This document shows, one piece after another, positions 39,622 to 51,864 of a stretch of 64,000 nt of DNA. Position numbers and translations under genes: made by a program. Under the pieces are notes generated by a model that did not search any database, had not been told where the DNA came from, and saw only the letters and a program-made list of their open reading frames with translations. How positions within the stretch are numbered: position 1 is the first letter of the stretch; every line of letters starts with the position of its first letter. This DNA comes from Tolumonas lignilytica (GTDB lineage: Bacteria > Pseudomonadota > Gammaproteobacteria > Enterobacterales > Aeromonadaceae): positions 2,662,501-2,726,500 of the forward strand of contig NZ_AZUK01000001.1 of the NCBI RefSeq assembly GCF_000527035.1, written 5' to 3'.

Positions 39622-40239
39622 TTACGGTGTCGTGGCTGATGGTTTAATGTACTGGCGCAATAGCGGTTCCATCATGTCCCGGATCAGGGGTTGTGCTTCC
39701 GCTTTAGGATGAATGCCATCATTCAGCATCAGTTCCGGATGTATCACAATGGGTTCAAGAAAAAACGGCAGCAAGGGTGTGTGCATTTCCTGGGCTAACT
39801 GCGGGTATATCGATTCAAGTTTAGCAATATAGGCTGCGCCATAATTCCGCGGAATACGGATCTGCATCAATAGTGGTTTCGCGCCACTTTTTTGAATGAG
39901 CTGAATAATTTTTTTCAGGGTTTGATAAGGCACTTGAGGCGGAAAGCCGCGAATTCCGTCGTTTGCACCCAATTCAATTAAGACCCAATTGGGTTTGTGA
40001 TTGGACAATAAAGCAGGCAATCTGGCTAAACCATCCTGAGATGTGCTGCCGCTGATGCTACTGTTAATGATAGAGACCGGAAAATGCGCTTTCTGCCATT
40101 GTTGGTCTAACAAAACCGGCCAGCTTTGTTCTGCAGCCATCATGTAACCGGCGCTTAAACTGTCACCGAGAATTAATAGTGTACCGGCGTGTCCGGACAG
40201 AGAAAAAACAGATAGTAACATCAACAGGATACCTCTCAT
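39622..40239 (-). CDS. tesA: Multifunctional thioesterase I / lysophospholipase L1 / arylesterase
   Basis: This 205-residue periplasmic GDSL (SGNH) hydrolase cleaves acyl-CoA and acyl-ACP thioesters and lysophospholipids. Its signal peptide is about 1-18 (ending GHA). Block I has Ser27 in GDSLSAGYM, and block II (SISGSTSQDG), block III (GANDGIRG) and the catalytic Asp-x-x-His in 'NDGIHPKAEAQ' are all present. An internal ATG (codon 7) would leave too short a signal peptide, so the ATG at 40239 is used. That start overlaps the divergent ybbA start codon, as CATG read on both strands. E. coli has the same tesA/ybbA pairing. Confidence 0.95.
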   Translation of the reverse strand: MRGILLMLLSVFSLSGHAGTLLILGDSLSAGYMMAAEQSWPVLLDQQWQKAHFPVSIINSSISGSTSQDGLARLPALLSNHKPNWVLIELGANDGIRGFPPQVPYQTLKKIIQLIQKSGAKPLLMQIRIPRNYGAAYIAKLESIYPQLAQEMHTPLLPFFLEPIVIHPELMLNDGIHPKAEAQPLIRDMMEPLLRQYIKPSATTP

Positions 40240-40921
40240 GACTCAGCCTCTTATGATTCAAGTCAATAAATTGTCGCACAGAGTGCCGGTGGGTAAAGAA
40301 CAGCTTACCATCCTTGATGGTATCCAGTTGCAAGTCAAGCCAGGAGAGAGTGTTGCCATCGTTGGGGCGTCTGGATCAGGGAAGTCAACCTTGCTAGGGA
40401 TGCTGGCCGGGCTGGACTTACCCACGGAGGGTGAAATTTTTATTGCCGGACAATCATTGCTTCAGATGGACGAAGAACAGCGAGCCCAGTTACGTTCGGA
40501 GCGGATTGGTTTTGTTTTTCAGTCTTTCCTGCTGATCCCCGAACTGACAGCACTTGAAAATGTCATGTTACCAGCGGAATTGCGGGGGATCAGTCAGGCA
40601 AAACAGCTGGCGACTACCTTATTAAATGAAGTCGGTTTGGGAGAGCGCCTGCACCATAAACCGGCTCGACTTTCTGGTGGCGAACAACAACGTGTTGCAC
40701 TTGCCCGTGCTTTTATTTGTCAGCCTGCTCTGTTATTGGCCGATGAGCCCACGGGGAATTTAGATCAGCATACCGGCGAGAAAATCGCTGATTTGTTATT
40801 CCGAATGAATCAGGAATCGGGTTCCAGTCTGGTTATTGTGACGCACGATGTGGCATTGGCGAGTCGTTGTCAGCGGCAGTTACGCATGACCGCCGGAAGG
40901 CTGGAGGAGTCACATGATTAA
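40238..40921 (+). CDS. ybbA: ABC transporter ATPase YbbA (LolD-like family)
   Basis: This 227-residue ATPase has Walker A 'GASGSGKST', signature 'LSGGEQQRVALARAF', and Walker B 'LLLADEPTGNLD'. It belongs to the MacB/LolD group of ATPases that drive extraction or signalling rather than ordinary transport. AGGA lies 7 nt before the ATG, inside the tesA coding region. It overlaps ybbP by 8 nt. The substrate is unknown; the conserved link with tesA suggests lipid or lysophospholipid handling, which is inference. Confidence 0.93.
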   Translation: MTQPLMIQVNKLSHRVPVGKEQLTILDGIQLQVKPGESVAIVGASGSGKSTLLGMLAGLDLPTEGEIFIAGQSLLQMDEEQRAQLRSERIGFVFQSFLLIPELTALENVMLPAELRGISQAKQLATTLLNEVGLGERLHHKPARLSGGEQQRVALARAFICQPALLLADEPTGNLDQHTGEKIADLLFRMNQESGSSLVIVTHDVALASRCQRQLRMTAGRLEESHD

Positions 40922-43349
40922 ATTATTGTGGCGCCTGTTTTTGCGGATGGGCTGGCAGGGTGGTTTGCAATGGTTTGTGATTGCATTGGCGATTTGTATT
41001 GCGTCAGTGCTGAGTGTTTCTCTGGTGTCGGATCGATTGACGCAAAGCCTGAAGGTGTCCGGCCGCGATTTTCTGGCCGCCGATCTGGTCATTGATTCGG
41101 CGAGACCCTTACCGGATGAATGGTTAAAACAGGCCAGAACCTTTCGGTTACAACTCACGCATACAACCGAATTTTCGACCATGCTGTTGGCTGGCGAACA
41201 AATGCAACTGGCTTCCGTTAAGGCGGTAGAGTCGGGCTATCCTTTTTATGGCCGTTTGCAGTTATCTCCTCAGCAAACGATACGTGCCGGGGAACTTTGG
41301 CTTTCTAAACCATTAATGTTACTGCTGCAGGTAAAGCCCGGTGAGAGGGTTCAACTCGGTTCCACGTCATTAAAAGTGGCTGGCGAACTCCTGCAAGAAC
41401 CGGATCAGAGTTTTAATCCGTTAGCATTGGCACCCCGCGCCATTATGCATCAGCATGATGTGGGCGCTGCCCAGATTTTACTGCCGGGCAGTCGGGTTAC
41501 GCATCGTTATTTGTTTCACGGTGATGCTGCTGCATTGACGGCCTGGGAGCAATGGCTGACACCGCGACTGCAGGTGGGACAAAAATTACTGAAACCGGAA
41601 CAAGCCAATCGAAATTTATCTCGTCAGTTAGAACGCAGTGAACGTTTCTTCCGGGTGGCCTCTTTGTTAGGGCTATTGCTGGGGGCTATCGCCATGAGTA
41701 TTGCTATTCAGCAATATGCCCGTCAAACCCAAACCATGCTGGCGTTACTAAAAACCTTTGGTGCATCTCGCTGGCGGATCATGCTTTTACTGGGGGGATT
41801 ATTGTGTCTGCTCACACTGAGCGGAATAGTGATCGGCTGTTTGTTAGGCTGGCTGGTTCATAGCTGGATGGTCTGGCAATTGGGAAATGCATTACCTCCC
41901 GAACTGGCCGCCCCAACAATACGACCGTTTATTCTGGCATTTGTGCTGGGCAGTATTCTGGTCGCCTTGCTGGTTTGCATTCCGCTCTGGCGGCTGTTGG
42001 ATGTTCCGGCATTACGGGTTTTGCGTCAGGAACAAGAGAGCCGGATCCCGTCCTGGTTAACCTTACCGCTACTCGTTGTCGGGTTGTTGGCTATCAATCT
42101 CATCTTATTACAAGACACCAAGTTGGTATTGGGGCTGCTGGGTGGCGTGATCATCTTGATCCTGATCTTAGGTTGCATCGGCTATCTGCTGTTACGCCTG
42201 TTACCGAAAGGTGAAACAGGCAGTAGTTTTTATTTGGCGGTTCAGCACTGGCAGCGCCAACCACTGGAAATCTTGCATCAGCTGAGCGGCATCGCCTTAT
42301 CCTTATTATTGCTCGGTGTGATCATGAGTGTGCGCAGTGAGATTGTTTCCGGTTTTCAGACGTTCTTACCTGCGGATGCCCCGAATCGGTTTTTAATTAA
42401 CATTCCAGATAGCGACAAAGTGGAATTAGAGCATTTCCTGCAGCAACATCAACTGACTCATGCTCCCTTATACCCCATCGTCAGAGGGCGGCTGACTCAT
42501 ATCAACGGTGAACCGGTTACCCAGCAGGAGGGGCAACCCGGTCGTCCCGGCATTCACCGTGAACTGACGATGACTGCACAGGCGCAATTGCCGACAGACA
42601 GCATCATAGTCAGTGGGAAAGGATGGTCGGAAGGCATGCGCAAACAAGTGTCTATCGAACAAGGCGTTGCCGCAGAATTAAATATCAAACTGGGCGACCA
42701 ATTACAATTTACGGTCGATGATCAATCCTTCACGGTGACAGTACGCAATATCCGTCAGGTCGATTGGCAGAGTATGCGCCCCAATTTCTTTATGATTTTC
42801 TCACCGGATGTATTACAACCCTTTGTCGTGAATTGGATGACAAGCTTACGGGTGCCACCGGATAAACTGCCAGCCGAATTGGAACTCGCGCGTACATTTC
42901 CTACGATTACGTCTCTGAATATCGATGACTTACTCAATAAATTGCAGGGCGTACTCGATAAGCTGGCAAAAGCGATGACGTTATTGATGTTGTTGGTGTC
43001 GGCTGCGGCTATTCAGGTGCTGCTGGTGCAATGGCAGGCTGGATTGCAGCAACGTCAGATCAGCCTGTTATTGATGCGAACGCTGGGAGCCAGGCGCCAA
43101 CAATTACGTAATATGTTGCACTGGCAAGCCATTTTGCTCGGTGGTTTTGCAGGAATAACTGCGGCATTCAGTTGTGAATTGTTTCGCTGGTGGCTTCATG
43201 CTGAATGGAGCGAACAGCCCTGGCAATGGCTGCCCATGTTATGGTGGTTGTTACCACTCAGTGGTGCGGTGACCGTTTTGTTGGTTTCTCAGTTTACCTT
43301 GCAACCATTATTGCGGCGAACTTTGGCTGAGCGATTAAGGGCGCTATAA
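40914..43349 (+). CDS. ybbP: ABC transporter permease YbbP (FtsX-like)
   Basis: This 811-residue inner-membrane permease has an N-terminal helix (about 14-36) followed by a large periplasmic region (about 40-250). Clusters of membrane helices lie at about 255-425 and 450-480, a second periplasmic domain at about 480-670, and a final helix group at about 675-805. This two-FtsX-domain plan fits the YbbP family. Its ATPase is YbbA. Its end lies 8 nt from the convergent yfcH stop with no terminator visible. Confidence 0.92.
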   Translation: MIKLLWRLFLRMGWQGGLQWFVIALAICIASVLSVSLVSDRLTQSLKVSGRDFLAADLVIDSARPLPDEWLKQARTFRLQLTHTTEFSTMLLAGEQMQLASVKAVESGYPFYGRLQLSPQQTIRAGELWLSKPLMLLLQVKPGERVQLGSTSLKVAGELLQEPDQSFNPLALAPRAIMHQHDVGAAQILLPGSRVTHRYLFHGDAAALTAWEQWLTPRLQVGQKLLKPEQANRNLSRQLERSERFFRVASLLGLLLGAIAMSIAIQQYARQTQTMLALLKTFGASRWRIMLLLGGLLCLLTLSGIVIGCLLGWLVHSWMVWQLGNALPPELAAPTIRPFILAFVLGSILVALLVCIPLWRLLDVPALRVLRQEQESRIPSWLTLPLLVVGLLAINLILLQDTKLVLGLLGGVIILILILGCIGYLLLRLLPKGETGSSFYLAVQHWQRQPLEILHQLSGIALSLLLLGVIMSVRSEIVSGFQTFLPADAPNRFLINIPDSDKVELEHFLQQHQLTHAPLYPIVRGRLTHINGEPVTQQEGQPGRPGIHRELTMTAQAQLPTDSIIVSGKGWSEGMRKQVSIEQGVAAELNIKLGDQLQFTVDDQSFTVTVRNIRQVDWQSMRPNFFMIFSPDVLQPFVVNWMTSLRVPPDKLPAELELARTFPTITSLNIDDLLNKLQGVLDKLAKAMTLLMLLVSAAAIQVLLVQWQAGLQQRQISLLLMRTLGARRQQLRNMLHWQAILLGGFAGITAAFSCELFRWWLHAEWSEQPWQWLPMLWWLLPLSGAVTVLLVSQFTLQPLLRRTLAERLRAL

Positions 43350-43357
43350 ATCTTGAT

Positions 43358-44263
43358 TTATTCATCTTCAAATAGATGTCGGAGTGCTTCTTTTAGCTCG
43401 GGATAACGAAATTTAAAACCGGCCTCTAATAATCGTCTTGGTTGAACATTTTGACCACTGAGCAGCAGCTCTGCCATTTCTCCAAGCAATAATGTTAAAG
43501 CCCATGCTGGAACACGCATAAAATGGGGACGATGGAGGGTGGCAGCAAGCGCAGCACTAAATTGTTTATTCGTGACAGTATTCGGTGTGGTTGCATTATA
43601 AATTCCATTGCATTCTGGGTGTTCAATCAAAAATAGGATGATGGCAGCTAAATCTGTACGGGTTATCCATGACATCATCTGCAATCCAGAGCCCATAGAC
43701 CCACCCAATCCGCACCAATAGGCAGGTAACATCTTTGCCAGTGCACCGCCTTGCGAACCCAAGACCAGCCCAAACCGGGTGATACAGACCCGACAATTAA
43801 ATTCAGTCGCCTCCATAGCCAATTTTTCCCAATGTGCACAGACACGAGAAGGAAAATCCTGACGTGCTGGTATGAAGTTTTCGTCTATGGGATCGGCATT
43901 CTGAGTGCCATAGAATCCAATGGCTGAAGCATTGATCCAAATTCTTGGTTTTTGTGCGTTGGATTTTTTTAATGTTTCCAGTAACTTGGCTGTTATTGAC
44001 CAGCGACTTTCGCAAATTAGCTGTTTCTGAGCATCATTCCAGCGCTTTGCTGCCAGCGATTCGCCCGCCAAATTAATAATTACATCCACATCATCGAGAG
44101 TTTTGAGTTGTTCTATTTGAATAACTTTACAGTTATCCACAGATAATTGTTTTGCTGCTAACTTTGGAGAGCGGCTAATCAATAAAAGCTCATGTTTCAT
44201 TTTCAATGAATTGACTAAATATTGACCAATAAAACCCGTTGCGCCTGTAATAAGAATCTTCAT
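43358..44263 (-). CDS. yfcH: TIGR01777-family NAD(P)-dependent epimerase-like protein YfcH
   Basis: This 301-residue short-chain dehydrogenase-like protein has the nucleotide-binding motif 'ITGATGFIGQYL' (about 5-16), 'INLAGESLAAKRW' typical of this family, 'NASAIGFYG' and a C-terminal DUF1731-like part ('VQPRRLLEAGFKFRYPELKE'). The substrate is unknown. In E. coli yfcH also lies near the ackA-pta region. Codon usage is a little more AT-rich than in the neighbouring genes. Confidence 0.92.
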   Translation of the reverse strand: MKILITGATGFIGQYLVNSLKMKHELLLISRSPKLAAKQLSVDNCKVIQIEQLKTLDDVDVIINLAGESLAAKRWNDAQKQLICESRWSITAKLLETLKKSNAQKPRIWINASAIGFYGTQNADPIDENFIPARQDFPSRVCAHWEKLAMEATEFNCRVCITRFGLVLGSQGGALAKMLPAYWCGLGGSMGSGLQMMSWITRTDLAAIILFLIEHPECNGIYNATTPNTVTNKQFSAALAATLHRPHFMRVPAWALTLLLGEMAELLLSGQNVQPRRLLEAGFKFRYPELKEALRHLFEDE

Positions 44264-44448
44264 GCGGGCACCTGCGATGGAAAAATAGACGGATATGGGT
44301 GTCTAAGCTAGTGATAAGTATGCAAGATATCCAGAAAAAGAACTTTTTTTCTGCAATGAACCAATGAGCATTTTTGATCTTATCCACATTTCCTGTGGGT
44401 AAGGCTGTAGATGAATACTGAAAAATTGTCAGATACGAGAAGCAGGTA

Positions 44449-44476
44449 TAAAAAAGCCCTGAAACCAGGGCTTTAA
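44449..44476 (-). terminator. Terminator of pta
   Basis: The stem aagccctg/cagggctt has its T-run on the minus strand (complement of the A-run at 44450-44455), just after the pta stop. Confidence 0.9.
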
Positions 44477-44494
44477 AAATGACTAACGAAGTGT

Positions 44495-46651
44495 TCAGTC
44501 TTGAGATTGAGTAGACTGAATACCTGTCAGTGCGATGGTGTAGACGATATCGTCAACCAGAGCGCCACGAGACAGATCGTTAACCGGTTTACGCATGCCT
44601 TGCAGCATTGGGCCGATAGAAACCAGATCCGCAGAACGTTGAACCGCTTTATAGGTCGTGTTGCCGGTGTTCAGATCTGGGAAGACGAACACAGTAGCTT
44701 GACCTGCAACAGGTGAGTTCGGTGCTTTAGACAGCGCCACGTCAGCCATCACGGCCGCATCGTATTGCAGCGGACCATCGATGATCAGATCTGGACGTTT
44801 CTCTTTGGCAATACGGGTTGCTTCGCGAACTTTATCAACATCCGCGCCAGAACCTGAAGTGCCTGTCGAGTAAGAGATCATGGCCACACGTGGTTCAATA
44901 CCAAATGCTGCGGCAGAATCAGCAGACTGAATAGCAATTTCAGCCAGTTGTTCTGCATTTGGATCAGGATTGATCGCGCAGTCACCGTAAACCAGAACCT
45001 GATCAGGTAACAGCATGAAGAAGATCGATGAAACCAGTGAGCTGCCAGGCGCGGTTTTGATGATCTGCAATGGTGGACGAATGGTGTTCGCTGTGGTGTG
45101 AACTGCACCAGACACCAGACCGTCCACTTCGCCCCGCTCCAGCATCATGGTGCCCAGCACCACGTTGTCTTCCAGTTGTTCGCGTGCAACAACTTCAGTG
45201 ATACCTTTGCTCTTACGCAATTCGACCAGACGAGGCACATAGCGTTCACGCGCTTCAGCCGGATCGATGATCTCTACACGATCACTCAGCACTACACCTT
45301 GCTGTTCCGCAACACGACGGATTTCATCCGGATTACCCAACAGCACAGGGCGGGCAATACCGCGATCAGCACAGATAGCAGCCGCTTTGATGGTACGAGG
45401 CTCATCACCTTCTGGCAGAACGATACGTTTATTCGCTTTGCGAGCCAGTTCTGTCAATTGATAACGGAATGCTGGCGGGCTCAGACGACGAGGATGGCTG
45501 GATTCAGAGGTCAGAGTTTCCAACCAATGTTTATCGATATGACCCGCGACATAATCTTGAACCAGTTCAATGCGTGCGTTATCGTCAATTGGAATTTCCA
45601 CATTGAAATTCTGCAGACTGACCGCAGTTTGCCAGGTGTTGGTGTTGATCATCAGGATTGGCAGACCAGTCTGCATTGCCTGCTGACACAGAGCCATCAC
45701 CTGAGGTTCAGGGTGATACCCACCTGTTAATAACAATGCGCCCAGCTTCACACCGTTCATCGCAGAGAGACAGGCTGAAACGATGACATCAGAACGATCG
45801 CCAGAGGTAACCAGCAAGCTGCCTGGTTTGAAATGCTGAACCATGTTGTGAATGGAACGCGCACAGAAAGTCACAATGTTCAGGCGGCGAGTATAAATTT
45901 CACCTTCATTGATGATTTTTGCATTCAGATGGCGAGCGAGATCAATAGCACGTGGTGAAATCAGTTGAGAATTCCACGGGATGCAACCCAGAATCTTCAG
46001 CGGTGACTTACCGAAGAATTGCAGAATTTCAAGATGGTTGCTGCCATTTTCACCAGTATGGTGAGCTTCAAACATTTCAGTCAGATCAGGGCGGGTAATG
46101 CCATGTTCATCAACGGGAGCACCCACTTTGTTGATAATGCAGCCCACGATACGTTTGCTGTGAGTACCACCAAAATTGGCACAAGCCAGTTCGATGCTCT
46201 CTTTCAGTTTCTGGCTGGAATAATTGCCTGGATGAGTTACCAGTACAATATCGGCATCCAGTGCGGTTGCGATTTCTTGGTTCAGTTTATTAGCAAAAGG
46301 TTGCTTATCAACTGGTACCAAGCCTTCAATCACCACGACTTCGGCACCACTCTCAAGGACATGTCTCTCATAGAGAGCGACAATCTCTTCTAACAGAATT
46401 GCACTGTTGTTAGAGGTGATCATGTTCTCTGCATATTGCAGGGAGAGTGGTTCAGGAGGTGTGATGTTTGAACCGGCACGAATGACGGCTGTTGATGTTT
46501 CAGGGCCAGATTGACCAGGTCTCGGTTGAGCTACCGGTTTAAAAAAGCTTACGTTGACGCCATGACGCTCCATTGCCCGGACCATGCCCAGACTTACAGA
46601 GGTAACGCCAACGCCGGTGCCAATCGGGATAAGCATGATTGTACGAGCCAC
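44495..46651 (-). CDS. pta: Phosphate acetyltransferase
   Basis: This 718-residue enzyme converts acetyl-CoA plus phosphate to acetyl phosphate, the first step of acetate production with AckA. It is the long enterobacterial type. The N-terminal P-loop-like domain (about 1-220) starts '[20 protein letters not shown]', a DRTGG-type domain follows (about 230-340), and the C-terminal catalytic domain (about 390-718) has '[16 protein letters not shown]' and '[11 protein letters not shown]'. It follows ackA after about 75 nt with a weak internal terminator between them. Confidence 0.97.
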   Translation of the reverse strand: MARTIMLIPIGTGVGVTSVSLGMVRAMERHGVNVSFFKPVAQPRPGQSGPETSTAVIRAGSNITPPEPLSLQYAENMITSNNSAILLEEIVALYERHVLESGAEVVVIEGLVPVDKQPFANKLNQEIATALDADIVLVTHPGNYSSQKLKESIELACANFGGTHSKRIVGCIINKVGAPVDEHGITRPDLTEMFEAHHTGENGSNHLEILQFFGKSPLKILGCIPWNSQLISPRAIDLARHLNAKIINEGEIYTRRLNIVTFCARSIHNMVQHFKPGSLLVTSGDRSDVIVSACLSAMNGVKLGALLLTGGYHPEPQVMALCQQAMQTGLPILMINTNTWQTAVSLQNFNVEIPIDDNARIELVQDYVAGHIDKHWLETLTSESSHPRRLSPPAFRYQLTELARKANKRIVLPEGDEPRTIKAAAICADRGIARPVLLGNPDEIRRVAEQQGVVLSDRVEIIDPAEARERYVPRLVELRKSKGITEVVAREQLEDNVVLGTMMLERGEVDGLVSGAVHTTANTIRPPLQIIKTAPGSSLVSSIFFMLLPDQVLVYGDCAINPDPNAEQLAEIAIQSADSAAAFGIEPRVAMISYSTGTSGSGADVDKVREATRIAKEKRPDLIIDGPLQYDAAVMADVALSKAPNSPVAGQATVFVFPDLNTGNTTYKAVQRSADLVSIGPMLQGMRKPVNDLSRGALVDDIVYTIALTGIQSTQSQD

Positions 46652-46689
46652 TTAATATCCCCTTGTTTCGACGTTTACTTACTAATGAA

Positions 46690-46711
46690 AAGGCTGCCCT
46701 GAGGCAGCCTT
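46690..46711 (-). terminator. Hairpin in the ackA-pta gap
   Basis: The stem aaggctgcc/ggcagcctt is followed on the minus strand by a short T-run. It may partly reduce readthrough from ackA into pta or mark a processing point. Confidence 0.65.
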
Positions 46712-46726
46712 GAGTATTCTATCTTA

Positions 46727-47923
46727 TCAGGCGACCAAATTCGCCGCATCTCTCGCAATTACCCACTCTTCATTGGTCGGGATCACCATGGCAATGGTAC
46801 TGCCTTCTTCAGTGATGATACCTTGTTTACCAAAACGAGCTTTCAGGTTTGCTTCGGCGTTCACTTTAAAGCCTAACAGACCCAGGCGATTCAGCGTTAG
46901 TTCGCGAATAGGTGCTGAGTTTTCACCGATACCACCAGTGAATACCACTGCATCCAAACGACCATCCAGCGCGGCGGTGTAACTAGCTATGTATTTTGCC
47001 AGACGATAGCAGTAAATATCCATCGCTCGTTTCGCTTCTTCTTTAGTTTCGTAGTTATCTTCTACGTAACGGCAGTCGCTGGTGACTTCAGTCAGGCCCA
47101 ACAGGCCGGATTCTTTGGTCAGAGTCTTGTGGATATCGTCCAGACTCATTCCCAGTGCATCATGCAAATGGAAAATAATGGCAGGATCGATATCACCGCA
47201 ACGGGTTCCCATAACCAGACCTTCTAATGGCGTCATCCCCATTGAGGTATCTACGGAATGACCACCTTTGATGGCGCATACTGAACCACCATTGCCCAGA
47301 TGGCAGTTGATGATATTCAGTTCTTCCACTGGTTTATTCAGAACCTCTGCAGCCTGAAGGCTGATGTAATAGTGGCTGGTACCATGCATACCGTAGCGAC
47401 GAATGCCATTTTCCTTATACAGCTTATAAGGCAGGGCATACAGATATGCTTGTTCTGGCATAGTCTGATGATATGCCGTGTCGAAGACAGCCACGTTTGG
47501 CAGAGATGGGAATGCATGCTTGGCTGCACTGATTCCAACCAGATGGGCTGGGTTATGCAGTGGCGCTAAAGTACTGCACTCTTCAATACCTTTGATGACG
47601 CTGTCATCAATCAACACTGACTGAGTAAATTTCTCGCCGCCATGAACTACACGATGACCAATGGCAATCAGATCGGCGACTAACTCCGGCTTGTTTGGCA
47701 GTATGGTTTGTACGATAAAATCAAGCGCTTCCTGATGGGCAGCTCCAGCACCTAAATCGGCGCTGCCTTTTGCTCCATCTAGCTTCCACTTGATTTTGGC
47801 GTCATCGAGGTGTAAACATTCGGCAAGGCCTGAGAGTTTTTCATCACCAGAGGTGGCGTCAATCACGGCGAATTTCAGTGAAGAACTGCCGCAGTTAAGT
47901 ACAAGAACCAACTTGCTACTCAT
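46727..47923 (-). CDS. ackA: Acetate kinase
   Basis: This 398-residue cytoplasmic kinase turns acetyl phosphate and ADP into acetate and ATP. The N-terminal phosphate motif '[12 protein letters not shown]' (about 6-17), '[12 protein letters not shown]' and '[19 protein letters not shown]', and '[11 protein letters not shown]', match the ASKHA family. It is upstream of pta in the same direction and divergent from yfbV, as in E. coli. Confidence 0.97.
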   Translation of the reverse strand: MSSKLVLVLNCGSSSLKFAVIDATSGDEKLSGLAECLHLDDAKIKWKLDGAKGSADLGAGAAHQEALDFIVQTILPNKPELVADLIAIGHRVVHGGEKFTQSVLIDDSVIKGIEECSTLAPLHNPAHLVGISAAKHAFPSLPNVAVFDTAYHQTMPEQAYLYALPYKLYKENGIRRYGMHGTSHYYISLQAAEVLNKPVEELNIINCHLGNGGSVCAIKGGHSVDTSMGMTPLEGLVMGTRCGDIDPAIIFHLHDALGMSLDDIHKTLTKESGLLGLTEVTSDCRYVEDNYETKEEAKRAMDIYCYRLAKYIASYTAALDGRLDAVVFTGGIGENSAPIRELTLNRLGLLGFKVNAEANLKARFGKQGIITEEGSTIAMVIPTNEEWVIARDAANLVA

Positions 47924-48201
47924 TCATTAATCCTAATCATGGGTTTCTAACAATGTCGTTACAGAAGTGTTTAAAAAATGTTAAACACGGGCAGCAAATA
48001 TAGCATATGATTATGTCAGGAGCCCACTGTTTACCATTCATGCAGGCAATCAATAGGCCTAGACTAAATGGTGTATATTTCCTGTTAAAACTTCATGTTT
48101 TAAGGCGGGGAGAATACAGTGGATGCCGCCAAACCACAAAGAGTTCTTATTTACTTAACTCTGAGTTAAAGTACTAAATTGGCGGAGAGAGGAGGTGTAG
48201 T

Positions 48202-48624
48202 ATGAATTCCTTCAGCAAAACATTGTCGTATGGCGCTGATTACTCTTCTATTTGGCCGTCGCATCCAGAGTTGGCTGCTTTTTTCCCTGAGCAAACAATC
48301 ATCTACCTGCTGAACTGGGGCAAACGGCTTATTCCTGCCGTGGTGATCCTCAGTGGCTGTTTACAAATGCAGTGGGGAAATCCGGTGAATTGGCCGACGT
48401 TTATTGCGAGCTGCTTATTTGCGTTAAGTTTGCCGGTGCAGGGGTATTATTGGCTGGGTAAACGAGCGGAGACATTGCTGCCTCCGTCATTAACGCGCTG
48501 GTATTTCGATATCAACCAGAAAATGAATTACGCACCGTCAGTAAACCGACCCAGTTATTTTGATCTTGCTACCACTTTACGTAAAGCGTTTGAACAACTG
48601 GATCGGGTATTTTTATTTCAGTGA
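48202..48624 (+). CDS. yfbV: UPF0208 membrane protein YfbV
   Basis: This 140-residue protein has two membrane helices (about 43-60 and 68-88) separated by a short loop, with the family opening 'MNSFSKTLSYGADYSSIWP' and 'QGYYWLGKRAETLLPPSL'. E. coli YfbV has been linked to insulation of the Ter macrodomain, but its biochemical role is unclear. AGGAGGT lies 6-7 nt before the ATG. Its stop codon abuts the pflA stop with no spacing. Confidence 0.92.
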   Translation: MNSFSKTLSYGADYSSIWPSHPELAAFFPEQTIIYLLNWGKRLIPAVVILSGCLQMQWGNPVNWPTFIASCLFALSLPVQGYYWLGKRAETLLPPSLTRWYFDINQKMNYAPSVNRPSYFDLATTLRKAFEQLDRVFLFQ

Positions 48625-49371
48625 TTAATAACTGGTTTTGATACCGTAAGAAACCAGGATCTCCTTGAGGTGTTCCATGACTTCTTTCTTAGGAGGATGG
48701 ACGCCTTCCAGCTCGTATTTTTCGCCCATGGCTGTCCATTTGTGTTTGCCCAGCTCATGATAGGGCAGCATCTCCAGCTTTTCTACTTTGCCGCCCAGCT
48801 CATCACGGATGAAAGCTCCTAGGGCATGAGCGCCTGCATCATCGTCTGTCCAGCCAGGTACCACCACGTACCGGATCCACATGGTTTTCCCTTTTTTTGC
48901 CAGATAGCGAGCAAAATCGAGACAGTATTTATTGCTGACATGAGTGAGGGGAATATGTACGTCGTCATTCATGTGTTTGATATCCAGCATGACGAGATCG
49001 GTTTGTTCCAGCAGGGCATCCAGCGCTTCATCATAATGACGGACAAAACCGTTTGTATCCAGACAGGTATGAATACCTTGTGCTTTACAGGCCTTGAACC
49101 ACTCGGTGACAAACTCTTTCTGGAGTGTTGCTTCGCCACCCGATGCCGTGACACCGCCACCTGAAGATTTCATGAAATGACGATATGACAGCAGGTCTTT
49201 CATCAGGTCATCAACCGTGACTTCTCGGCCACCTTCAGTATCCCAGGTATCACGGTTATGACAATATTTGCAGCGCATCAGACAGCCTTGCATAAAGGCG
49301 ATGAAACGGATCCCCGGGCCATCTACCGTTCCGCAAGTTTCAATAGAATGAATACGGCCTTTAATTGTCAT
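48625..49371 (-). CDS. pflA: Pyruvate formate-lyase activating enzyme
   Basis: This 248-residue radical SAM enzyme makes the glycyl radical on PflB. The [4Fe-4S] motif CxxxCxxC is Cys30, Cys34, Cys37 in '[16 protein letters not shown]'. The SAM-binding '[14 protein letters not shown]' (about 71-84) follows. It closely matches E. coli PflA. It lies downstream of pflB with a terminator-like hairpin in the gap, so it may be expressed at a lower level. Flavodoxin (fldA, 25193-25717) is its known electron donor in E. coli. Confidence 0.97.
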   Translation of the reverse strand: MTIKGRIHSIETCGTVDGPGIRFIAFMQGCLMRCKYCHNRDTWDTEGGREVTVDDLMKDLLSYRHFMKSSGGGVTASGGEATLQKEFVTEWFKACKAQGIHTCLDTNGFVRHYDEALDALLEQTDLVMLDIKHMNDDVHIPLTHVSNKYCLDFARYLAKKGKTMWIRYVVVPGWTDDDAGAHALGAFIRDELGGKVEKLEMLPYHELGKHKWTAMGEKYELEGVHPPKKEVMEHLKEILVSYGIKTSY

Positions 49372-49470
49372 AGTTAACTCCAGAATACTTCTTTATTGAT
49401 ACTCATTTTATTACAGATTAATACGCTGAGCACGGAGACATAGTTCAAAGCTGGACATTTATCCATAAAA

Positions 49471-49500
49471 AAACCCCGACTGTTGCCAGCCGGGGTTTTT
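49471..49500 (-). terminator. Terminator between pflB and pflA
   Basis: The stem aaaccccg/cggggttt with an A-run and a T-run on opposite sides lies 16 nt past the pflB stop. On the minus strand a T-run follows. Partial readthrough to pflA is expected. Confidence 0.85.
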
Positions 49501-49515
49501 ACTGAACAAAGCTTA

Positions 49516-51798
<2,283 letters not shown>

Positions 51799-51864
51799 TT
51801 TTTCATTACCTCTTCGGTATTGATGAGAAAAAGATCCGGGGTATCAATATATCTGGATTACAGA

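Noticed and set aside
45098-45730. 210-codon antisense frame inside pta
   Set aside because: It is a shadow of pta with low-complexity His/Gln/Phe composition and no recognisable family.
47924-48201. Promoter or FNR/ArcA sites in the ackA-yfbV gap
   Set aside because: Only a 7-bp repeat (ttaaaac/gttttaa at 48085-48103) stands out; it is too AT-rich and short to call.
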